This document shows positions 15,623 through 21,180 of a stretch of DNA of 23,107 nucleotides, piece after piece (within the stretch, counting starts at the first letter, position 1; every line of letters starts with the position of its first letter). Source of the stretch: a virus. Location of the stretch: IMG/VR virus record IMGVR_UViG_3300025889_000992, positions 1 to 23,107 of that record, one strand, 5' to 3'. Below the pieces are notes generated by a model that saw nothing but the letters and a program-made list of their open reading frames with translations, was not told the origin of the DNA and made no database searches. Both the position numbers and the translations under genes were made by a program.

Positions 15623-15630
15623 TATTTATA
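15623..15630 (-). promoter_or_regulatory. T4-type late promoter box TATAAATA
   Basis: The minus-strand TATAAATA lies 33 bases before the start of the tube-cap gene and directly abuts the divergent gp4 start codon. The extended core ATTATAAATAAT spans 15621-15632. It would drive the tube cap-53-27-5-PAAR operon. Confidence 0.8.
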
Positions 15631-16080
15631 ATGAAAACTCTCAAAGGTCGTTACAGACCCACAAACCCAGCAAAATACATTGGTGATCCTACGAACATCA
15701 TTTATCGTAGTTCGTGGGAACTAAAGTTTATGAAATGGTGCGACTTTCGTGAAGATGTTGTTCAGTGGCAATCAGAAGAGTTTTGCATTCCATACAAACA
15801 TCCCATAGACGGAAAAGTCCATCGTTATTTTCCCGACTTTCTCATTAAAGTAAAAAACAATAGCGGGATCATAGAGACTTTAGTTATTGAAGTCAAACCC
15901 GCGAATCAGACGAAAGAGCCTAAATCTCAGAAGAATAAAACGAGGAAATATCTAAACGAAGTCAAAACATATGCCGTAAATCGATACAAGTGGGATTATG
16001 CTAAAGTTTGGTGTGAGAATCGCGGGTATCGTTTTATGATAATCACTGAGAATGAACTATTCGCGAGAAAAAATGGTTGA
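15631..16080 (+). CDS. 4: Head completion protein gp4-like (TnsA/PD-(D/E)XK nuclease fold)
   Basis: This 149-residue protein matches T4 gp4 (150 residues), needed to finish DNA-filled heads before tail joining. A TnsA-like nuclease signature is visible: 'IIYRSSWELKFMKWCD' with Glu30, 'HRYFPDFLIKVKN' with Asp69, and 'LVIEVKPANQTKEP' with Glu87 and Lys89. The acidic residues and lysine thus fit a PD-(D/E)XK active site. The role in trimming or securing the packaged DNA end is inferred. The ATG follows an AT-rich leader without a recognisable Shine-Dalgarno sequence, unlike most neighbours. In T4, gene 4 lies next to and collinear with gene 53; here the two regions are divergent. Confidence 0.88.
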   Translation: MKTLKGRYRPTNPAKYIGDPTNIIYRSSWELKFMKWCDFREDVVQWQSEEFCIPYKHPIDGKVHRYFPDFLIKVKNNSGIIETLVIEVKPANQTKEPKSQKNKTRKYLNEVKTYAVNRYKWDYAKVWCENRGYRFMIITENELFARKNG

Positions 16081-16087
16081 TTTTCAT

Positions 16088-16095
16088 TATAAATA
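16088..16095 (+). promoter_or_regulatory. T4-type late promoter box TATAAATA
   Basis: TATAAATA on the plus strand lies in the 31-base gap after gp4 and 16 bases before the next ATG. The extended core ATTATAAATAAT spans 16086-16097. It is followed by AAGGAG at 16101-16106, giving a very short leader. Confidence 0.8.
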
Positions 16096-16111
16096 ATGAA
16101 AAGGAGCACCA

Positions 16112-16723
16112 ATGGTCGCATATGTTTTTGATAGATTGTTAACTCAGGGAGTAAGAGCAGGAAAGATACCAGCTAGAACTCGTGAATCTCGTGATTGGTT
16201 TAGAGAAAAAGCAGCGTCTACTCGTATTACACCAAATCGTTTCGTGAGCGAAGCGAGTAAGAAAGAAGGTGGTAGTGCGTTAACGAATAAAATACTTCCT
16301 GGACGCATGTATGCTTTCTTCTACAATCCTAAACATCGTGCGACGTTGCCATATTATGATAGATTTCCATTAATTTTTATGGTAAGCAAAGCGGAAGATG
16401 GTTTTTATGGTATTAACTTACACTATCTACCACCAGAATTGCGTGCAAGATTAATGGATGCATTATACGATTTGACTAATAACAAGAAATTTGATGAGAC
16501 AACTAAACTTCGCATGAGTTATGATATATTAAAACAGGCAACAAAATTTCGCTGGTTCAAACCTACATTTAAAAGATATCTATCTAGTCATGTGAATGGA
16601 CGTTTTGTTTATATAGATTCTGTAGAGTGGGATATGGCGTTATTTCTACCGACTGAGCGATTCGTGAAAGCAAACAAATCTGCTGTCTGGAGAGACAGTC
16701 GTAGAATTATTCGAGGACGATAA
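16112..16723 (+). CDS. Conserved T4-like phage protein next to gp4; candidate DNA end protector (gp2-like)
   Basis: This 203-residue basic protein contains 'ILPGRMYAFFYNPKHRATLP' and 'YYDRFPLIFMV' (about residues 60-91), then 'GFYGINLHYLPPELRARLMD' and, near the end, 'VEWDMALFLPTERFVKANKS' with 'WRDSRRII'. I recognise this as a conserved family of T4-like phages that usually lies near head-completion genes. In T4, gene 2 (DNA end protector) neighbours gene 4, and that is the best candidate identity, but I cannot confirm homology to T4 gp2 by eye. The N-terminal 55 residues are rich in Arg, Lys and Ser, fitting nucleic-acid contact. The start is fixed by AAGGAG 5 bases upstream. It overlaps the next gene by one base (TAATG). 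Confidence 0.55.
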   Translation: MVAYVFDRLLTQGVRAGKIPARTRESRDWFREKAASTRITPNRFVSEASKKEGGSALTNKILPGRMYAFFYNPKHRATLPYYDRFPLIFMVSKAEDGFYGINLHYLPPELRARLMDALYDLTNNKKFDETTKLRMSYDILKQATKFRWFKPTFKRYLSSHVNGRFVYIDSVEWDMALFLPTERFVKANKSAVWRDSRRIIRGR

Positions 16724-17475
16724 TGGCTTTTAACATTAACGATTTTACTACTGAACTGAGTAAAAATGGACTTGCTAAAACCAGCAATTTTAAAGTTGTA
16801 ATGTCAGGAGATCCCCTTAAAGATATCTTCCCAGACGCTGGCAGAGATTTTTCTTTTCGTATTGAAAGCGTAGATTTCCCAGGCAGGTCAATACCCTCTT
16901 TAGATTATAAGGATTATGGAGCGCCATATAAAATTGGGGGATTAGCAAATTACATTGAAATTACTTTCGTTATAATTTGTAGTTCTGATCTTCGCGAGAG
17001 AGAATTCTTTATGCGTTGGCAAGACTTGATAACGGGTAATCATAGACAAGGCAAAAAAAGAGATTTTGATATTGGTTACTATGACGAATATGTTTGTAAA
17101 AAAGGATTTGAGATATCTCAATATGATGATATTGGAAATGAAACGTACAAAATCTCTCTAATTGATTCATATCCCACGCTAATTGGCGCATTATCGGGAA
17201 GTTGGGCAACTACCGACATACAAAAAATGACTGTCACAATGTCATACAGGTATTTCGAAGAAAAGTCTATACCAAGTCTTCCAAGTTCTTCTTCGAATAG
17301 AATACCAAAATTACCAAAAGTTAATTTGCCAACCAAGTTCCCTGATATTGATATTGCTTCAAAAGTTCCATTTCCCAAATTACCAAGAATTCCACAAATA
17401 CCAAAGGTTAATTTACCCAGAATAGAAAACGCTAAAAACGAAATAAGCAAAGTTAAGAATGTTTTTAATAGATAG
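16723..17475 (+). CDS. Tail tube-fold protein, gp54-like baseplate tube initiator candidate
   Basis: Residues 1-180 look like the gp19/gp54 tube fold: 'TSNFKVVMSGDPLKDIF', 'FSFRIESVDFPGRSIPSLDY', 'IEITFVIICSSDLREREFFM' and 'IDSYPTLIGALSGSWATTDI'. The 'FPGR...Y...G...YKIGG' and 'REFF..W' patterns are common in myovirus tube proteins. Residues about 184-235 form a Pro/Lys-rich tail in which 'IPKLPKVNLP' is echoed by 'FPKLPRIPQIPKVNLPR'. Such a tail is not part of a standard tube protein. Position before gp26 and gp29 supports a baseplate tube initiator (gp54-like) role and argues against the major tube gp19. The last 20 residues are a charged helix. It is coupled to the preceding gene by a one-base overlap. 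Confidence 0.55.
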   Translation: MAFNINDFTTELSKNGLAKTSNFKVVMSGDPLKDIFPDAGRDFSFRIESVDFPGRSIPSLDYKDYGAPYKIGGLANYIEITFVIICSSDLREREFFMRWQDLITGNHRQGKKRDFDIGYYDEYVCKKGFEISQYDDIGNETYKISLIDSYPTLIGALSGSWATTDIQKMTVTMSYRYFEEKSIPSLPSSSSNRIPKLPKVNLPTKFPDIDIASKVPFPKLPRIPQIPKVNLPRIENAKNEISKVKNVFNR

Positions 17476-17487
17476 TGAGGTTATATT

Positions 17488-18198
17488 ATGGCATTGCCAC
17501 AACTGACTACACCTGAATATGATATAGTTATTCCGTCAACGCAAGAAAAAATTAAGTTTAGACCTTTCTTGGTTAAAGAGGAGAAAATACTTTATTTTGC
17601 GTTAGAAGGACGAGATGAGTCGCAGATTTATGATTCTATTGTTAAGATTTTAGAATCATGTATTTTGACGCCAAACATCAATGTAAATAAGTTTACTTCA
17701 TATGATTTAGAGTATCTTTTTCTGAAGTTAAGGTCTAAGTCTGTCAGTGAGATTATCAATATTAACTTGAAACACGCTGATTCATCAGAGTGTCAAGCAT
17801 CTACTTCGGTGCAGATTAACATTGATGACGTCAATATAAAGTTTAACGAAGAACATGTGAATGTAATTGAAATAGGCAATGGTATTGGAATTAAAATGAA
17901 AGACCCAGATGCCGCTGATATCATGAAATTAAATAATAATTTACCAGAAATAGATCGTTTATTAGAAGCACTATACAGATGTGTTGATTTTGTATATGAT
18001 GAAAAAGAAACATATGACGATTTTTCTAGAGAAGAATTCAATGAGTTTATTGACAAGATGAGCCAGGGGCAATTTCAAAAAGTTGTAAAGTTCTTTGAAA
18101 CTATGCCGAAGGTATCACATGAAGTTAGTTATACTTGTAAAGAATGTGGAAAAGAAGAAACAGTTGTAATTGAGGGCATGCAAAGTTTTTTTACCTAA
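17488..18198 (+). CDS. 26: Baseplate hub assembly protein gp26-like (tail chaperone, zero-frame product)
   Basis: This 236-residue protein resembles T4 gp26 (208 residues), the Pfam T4 baseplate protein family needed for hub assembly. The N-terminus 'MALPQLTTPEYDIVIPSTQE' and 'IKFRPFLVKEEKILYFALEG' are typical. The middle has 'CILTPNINVNKFTSYDLEYL', and a Cys pair 'YTCKECGKEE' lies near residues 213-222. The latter is only a half zinc site within this chain. The zero-frame reading ends 'MQSFFT', where TTTTTTT forms a phased slippery site, so a longer -1 product is expected. A GTGAGGT lies 8 bases before the ATG. The gene directly precedes the tape measure, the usual place of a tail assembly chaperone. 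Confidence 0.82.
   Translation: MALPQLTTPEYDIVIPSTQEKIKFRPFLVKEEKILYFALEGRDESQIYDSIVKILESCILTPNINVNKFTSYDLEYLFLKLRSKSVSEIININLKHADSSECQASTSVQINIDDVNIKFNEEHVNVIEIGNGIGIKMKDPDAADIMKLNNNLPEIDRLLEALYRCVDFVYDEKETYDDFSREEFNEFIDKMSQGQFQKVVKFFETMPKVSHEVSYTCKECGKEETVVIEGMQSFFT
18186..18192 (+). promoter_or_regulatory. Programmed -1 frameshift slippery heptamer (T TTT TTT)
   Basis: Seven consecutive T residues fall exactly as X-XXY-YYZ in the gp26 frame: the zero-frame codons are AGT TTT TTT ACC TAA. Slipping back one base after the second TTT gives TAC CTA AGC and so on, open for 61 codons to the stop at 18375-18377. No Shine-Dalgarno is evident for internal starts at 18225 or 18246. A short inverted repeat, ATGATGC-A-GCATCAT (18246-18260), lies about 54 bases downstream, and a weak 5-bp hairpin lies at 18216-18232. 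Confidence 0.8.
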
Positions 18199-18377
18199 GC
18201 CTCAGTCATGATAACTTGTATAACATGTACAGAGTAAATTTTAACATGATGCAGCATCATAATTATAGTTTGACTGAGTTGGAAAATATGATGCCCTTTG
18301 AAAGAGAAATTTATGTTCAATTGTTGATGCAATATATTAAAGAAGAAAACGAACGATTGCAGCAGGAAAAAATGTAA
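18192..18377 (+). CDS. T-like C-terminal extension of the gp26 frameshift product (gp51-like candidate)
   Basis: This -1 frame encodes 61 residues after the slip, beginning YLSLSHDNLYNMYRVNFNMM and continuing 'QHHNYSLTELENMMPFEREI' then 'YVQLLMQYIKEENERLQQEK'. The 'SLTELE.M.PFEREIYV.LL...IKEE' pattern is one I associate with a short conserved reading frame after the hub chaperone in T4-like marine phages and with T segments of tail chaperones. The fusion would be 296 residues (235 from gp26). The frame contains possible internal starts (ATG at 18225 and 18246), but they lack good ribosome sites. If made only internally, it would be a 43-residue protein from 18246. The stop TAA overlaps the tape-measure ATG by one base. 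Which T4 protein it corresponds to (gp51 is the obvious thought) is uncertain. Confidence 0.75.
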   Translation, partial: YLSLSHDNLYNMYRVNFNMMQHHNYSLTELENMMPFEREIYVQLLMQYIKEENERLQQEKM

Positions 18378-20134
18378 TGGCACTACCTAATCCTAATCCT
18401 AATCCTAATGAACAATCCATTTCAGAATCAGGAAAGAGTTCAGAATCAGGAAATTTCTTATCTTCTATAGATAAGAAATTTTCAGTTTTAATTTCATTGA
18501 ATAAACAGTTGCTTCAATCACAAAAAAGTTTTATTGAAATATTGAGATATGAATTTTTTGAACAGAAAAAAAGAAGAAGGCCAAATAAAGATCCTGCTGG
18601 AGGTGTAGGTGGAAAAGATAGTTTATTTGATAGTTTGAAAAAATCTCTTGGAGGTTTCAAATTTGGCGATCTTTTATTTGCAGCTTTAGCGGCTTGGGCT
18701 ACAGGTTTAGATGATTTTCTTCAAATTAAATTATTACCGAGGATTATGAAGGTAATATCAAAACCATTTTTGGCTTTTGGTAAAATGTTAGACTCTCTAT
18801 TCTCAAAAATTTTAAAACCATATAGAGTAGCTTCTGAGACAATTAAAAAAGGCATCGGAGAGATAAAGACTTTTTTTACAAATATTTACGAAAACGTGAC
18901 CCGCGTAACTGGCTCTATAAAAGAAACTTTTGGTAAAATTACTGGTGCAATAAAAGAAGGACCGTTTGCTAAAGTATTTGGCGCAATAGGAAAATTCTTC
19001 AAATCAATCGTGGCTCCTCTATTGCCAATGGTTAAATTAATAGCAAGATTGTCAGGAGTCGGGACCATTCTTTTTGCAATCTTTGATTTCTTTAAAGGTT
19101 TTATGGCAGGGTTCAAAGAGGGAGGAGTACTTGGAGGAATTAAAGAAGGGTATCGTGAAATAATCCGTGGCTTAATAACAAAACCTCTCGATCTACTTAA
19201 AGATTTATTTGCTTGGGCTGCCGAAAAACTGGGGTTTGAAAGTTTCGCAGAAACTCTTAATTCGTTTTCATTCACTGACTTATTCAATAAATGGGTAGAA
19301 AAAATCGATGAAATTGTTTCTGGAATAGCAAATTGGTTTAAAGCTCTGTTTGCAAACCCAAAAGAAACACTTGAAAAACTGGTTGGAGATACGATTGAAT
19401 GGATTACTAATTTCTCAACCAAAGTTTATGAGAAATATATTGAACCTGCTATAACCTGGGTAACAGAAAATTTTTCAACTGTTTCTGATTCGATTGGAAA
19501 TCTGGTTGGAGATGCGATTGATTGGATTACTAATTTCCCAACCAAAGTTTATGAGAAATATATTAAACCAGTTGTAGACTGGGCGAAGAAATTATTCTCT
19601 TCTGAGGATGAAAAACCGGAGGATGTAGGAAAACTATCATTAGGGGATTCATTTTCTGATGTCAAAGTCATGTTTGACGATTTCAGTATAACTGATATTA
19701 CGAAAAACATTTTAGCAACTGTTGGTGAAAAGATAAACAATGTTTTTCAATGGTTAGCAGAAAAAATTAATGCGATTAAATGGTTAGGACCAAAACTTTC
19801 TCCATTAATGGCAGAAGCGGGCATCACCGCTGGTTCATTTTTTGGTGCAAAAAACTTAAAAAGATTTTCAGCTGATGCTGAAGGAAATAGAGTTCTAGAT
19901 GAAAGTACGATTGAAGCTCCTCCTCCTGATAGCGCTAGTTTAGAAAGTAGTACTAGACAAATGTCTCAATTTAGAGAAGCGAGCGCAGCAAGTTCATCTG
20001 TAGTCATCAATAATAATGGTGGTAATACTCAACAAAACAACGTTAGCAAAACGACACATACAGGAGGCAGCCCTAACGTTAGAGTAGATCAAGTAGGTGC
20101 TGCTTATGCTGGTTGGCTTTCGCTCGCACGCTGA
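18377..20134 (+). CDS. 29: Tape measure / baseplate hub protein gp29-like
   Basis: At 585 residues it is almost the length of T4 gp29 (590 residues), and it sits directly after the chaperone genes as tape measures do. The composition fits: rich in Lys, Phe, Leu and predicted helix, with hydrophobic segments near residues 95-112 ('FGDLLFAALAAWATGLDDFL') and 216-245 ('LIARLSGVGTILFAIFDFF'). The N-terminus has 'PNPNPNPN' and a repeated SESG unit. Residues about 335-400 contain a near-identical duplication around 'WITNFSTKVYEKYIEP' and 'WITNFPTKVYEKYIKP'. The C-terminal 80 residues are polar, with Asn/Ser-rich stretches (VVINNNGGNTQQNN), and end 'AGWLSLAR'. T4 gp29 occupies the tube lumen and sets its length. 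The start overlaps the upstream stop by one base. Confidence 0.8.
   Translation: MALPNPNPNPNEQSISESGKSSESGNFLSSIDKKFSVLISLNKQLLQSQKSFIEILRYEFFEQKKRRRPNKDPAGGVGGKDSLFDSLKKSLGGFKFGDLLFAALAAWATGLDDFLQIKLLPRIMKVISKPFLAFGKMLDSLFSKILKPYRVASETIKKGIGEIKTFFTNIYENVTRVTGSIKETFGKITGAIKEGPFAKVFGAIGKFFKSIVAPLLPMVKLIARLSGVGTILFAIFDFFKGFMAGFKEGGVLGGIKEGYREIIRGLITKPLDLLKDLFAWAAEKLGFESFAETLNSFSFTDLFNKWVEKIDEIVSGIANWFKALFANPKETLEKLVGDTIEWITNFSTKVYEKYIEPAITWVTENFSTVSDSIGNLVGDAIDWITNFPTKVYEKYIKPVVDWAKKLFSSEDEKPEDVGKLSLGDSFSDVKVMFDDFSITDITKNILATVGEKINNVFQWLAEKINAIKWLGPKLSPLMAEAGITAGSFFGAKNLKRFSADAEGNRVLDESTIEAPPPDSASLESSTRQMSQFREASAASSSVVINNNGGNTQQNNVSKTTHTGGSPNVRVDQVGAAYAGWLSLAR
18386..18453 (+). repeat. Short tandem repeats in the tape-measure N-terminus
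   Basis: Four perfect copies of CCTAAT (18386-18409) encode PNPNPNPN. Immediately after, the 15-mer TTCAGAATCAGGAAA occurs at 18421-18435 and again at 18439-18453 (18-base offset), encoding SESGK and SESGN. Both unit lengths are multiples of three, so expansion or contraction keeps the frame. Confidence 0.9.
19379..19569 (+). repeat. Near-identical 68-bp direct repeat, 123-bp period, in tape-measure gene
   Basis: Copy 1 (19379-19446) and copy 2 (19502-19569) differ at only 4 of 68 positions by my alignment. The period is 123 bases, or 41 codons. Both encode 'LVGD.I.WITNF.TKVYEKYI.P'. The spacer between copies (19447-19501) is not obviously duplicated elsewhere. Confidence 0.9.
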
Positions 20135-20135
20135 T

Positions 20136-20164
20136 AAAAAAAGAGGGGACCGAAGTCCCCTCTT
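20136..20164 (-). terminator. Rho-independent terminator after gp32, C(UUCG)G loop
   Basis: On the minus strand a 10-bp stem AAGAGGGGAC / GTCCCCTCTT encloses a TTCG tetraloop closed by C-G, followed by seven T residues (20142-20136). It lies 21 bases after the gp32 stop, between the convergent gp29 and gp32 genes. For plus-strand transcripts the stem also forms, but no T-tract follows, so termination there would be weaker. C(UUCG)G hairpins are known from T4 messages. Confidence 0.93.
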
Positions 20165-20185
20165 CCAACCCATCTTCTATGGATT

Positions 20186-21070
20186 TTAGTCGTCTTCAGC
20201 GAGTTGCTTGAAAAAATCAAGACTGTCATCACCAGACGACTCTTCGCTCTCCATTACAGGAGCGGCAGCTCGACGAGGTTCAGAAGGAAAGTCCTCCTCG
20301 TCGAGGTCTTCAGCAGTGCTTGACACTGCGGAAGCTCCAAGTACACGATTGAGTCGAGCCTGCAACTCGGCATATGACTTGAAGTTCTTACGATCTAGAA
20401 ACTCCTGAAGAGAATATTGAGTTGACCAGATCTTTTCGAGTTCATCGTCATCATCGGCAAGAGCACTTGGAGAATCAAACTCAGACTTATCATAGTTACG
20501 ATAACCTTCAACATTGCGAATCTTCATCTTGAAGTTTGCGCCTTCCCAGAAGTCAAAAGGATTGACTGTTTCTTCATCCTCAAACTCTGGATTCATCTGA
20601 TCATTCAGCTTATCGAAGATCTTCTTACCAAACTTGTATAGGAATACCTTACCCTCGTTCTCAGGATGAGAAGGATCCTTTACAACATAGATGTTTGAGA
20701 TATAACTTAGGCGACGCTTCTGCTTACGAGCCTGTTCCTTACCAGCTTCATCGCCACGATTCCATAGCGTTGAGTTATACTCGCCGACTGGATCCTTTTC
20801 GTTGAGAGTGGTAAGTGAGTTCTCAATGTACCAGCCACCTGGACCCTGGAACCCATGAGAGAAAACTCGTACCCAAGGAAGATCTTCGCCCTTGGGAGAA
20901 GGAAGGAAACGAATCACTGCATATCCGTTACCTGCCTTATCAACTTCTGGCTGCCAAAAACGATTGTCAGCAGAACCTTGATTATTACTTTGAACCTTGG
21001 TCGTCTCTTCGCGTAGTTTATCGGTTAGAGACTTACGTGAACGCTTGAGTTCAGCAAAAGATGTATTCAT
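20186..21070 (-). CDS. 32: Single-stranded DNA-binding protein gp32-like, lacking zinc cysteines
   Basis: This 294-residue protein matches T4 gp32 (301 residues). The basic N-terminal 'LAST'-type cooperativity segment is 'LKRSRKSLTDKL' (residues 8-19). The core has 'RFWQPEVDKAGNGYAVIRFL' (37-56), 'LPWVRVFSHGFQGPGGWYIE' (64-83) and 'RRLSYISNIYVVKDPSHPEN'. In the T4 family a zinc subdomain uses one His and three Cys. Here His72 remains, but the positions expected for Cys are Ser85, Asp93 and Gly96, and the protein has no Cys at all. The C-terminus (about 258-294) is strongly acidic and ends 'DDSLDFFKQLAEDD', the region that recruits replication partners. GGAG lies 8 bases before the ATG. A promoter is upstream and a strong terminator downstream. 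Confidence 0.93.
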   Translation of the reverse strand: MNTSFAELKRSRKSLTDKLREETTKVQSNNQGSADNRFWQPEVDKAGNGYAVIRFLPSPKGEDLPWVRVFSHGFQGPGGWYIENSLTTLNEKDPVGEYNSTLWNRGDEAGKEQARKQKRRLSYISNIYVVKDPSHPENEGKVFLYKFGKKIFDKLNDQMNPEFEDEETVNPFDFWEGANFKMKIRNVEGYRNYDKSEFDSPSALADDDDELEKIWSTQYSLQEFLDRKNFKSYAELQARLNRVLGASAVSSTAEDLDEEDFPSEPRRAAAPVMESEESSGDDSLDFFKQLAEDD

Positions 21071-21120
21071 TTATATTTCTCCGTATGTTTTAATATGTTT
21101 TGTATTTCGTCTTGTCCACA

Positions 21121-21140
21121 CTACTCATCATATAGTAGTT
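21121..21140 (-). promoter_or_regulatory. Inverted repeat in gp32 leader; possible autoregulatory element
   Basis: On the minus strand ACTACT (21140-21135) pairs with AGTAGT (21126-21121) around the loop ATATGATG. The loop ATATG is complementary to a CATAT farther down the leader, so a pseudoknot is formally possible. The leader after it is A-rich and looks unstructured up to the GGAG. T4 gp32 represses its own message through a leader pseudoknot followed by an unstructured region. A start about six bases after the late box would remove part of the stem, so the hairpin may exist only in readthrough transcripts. Confidence 0.35.
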
Positions 21141-21141
21141 T

Positions 21142-21172
21142 ATTTATACCCTATCCTAACAAATAAGTAAAT
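21142..21172 (-). promoter_or_regulatory. gp32 promoter: late box TATAAATA overlapping a sigma70-like promoter
   Basis: TATAAATA (21149-21142, minus strand) lies 71 bases before the gp32 ATG. The same element doubles as a -10 (TATAAA) with TTTACT (21172-21167) exactly 17 bases upstream, a fair host-type -35. The box lacks the 12-mer flanks of the structural late promoters. Confidence 0.65.
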
Positions 21173-21180
21173 ACTTTTTT

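Noticed and set aside
17118-17450. Minus-strand 110-codon frame opposite the tube-fold gene
   Set aside because: Its Gly/Ile/Leu repeats are the complement of the Pro/Lys-rich tail on the plus strand; no independent signal.
18886-19422. Minus-strand open frame of 178 codons inside the tape-measure gene
   Set aside because: It is antisense to a strongly supported gp29-like gene, is rich in Ser/Pro/Ile as expected for the complement, and has no promoter or ribosome site.
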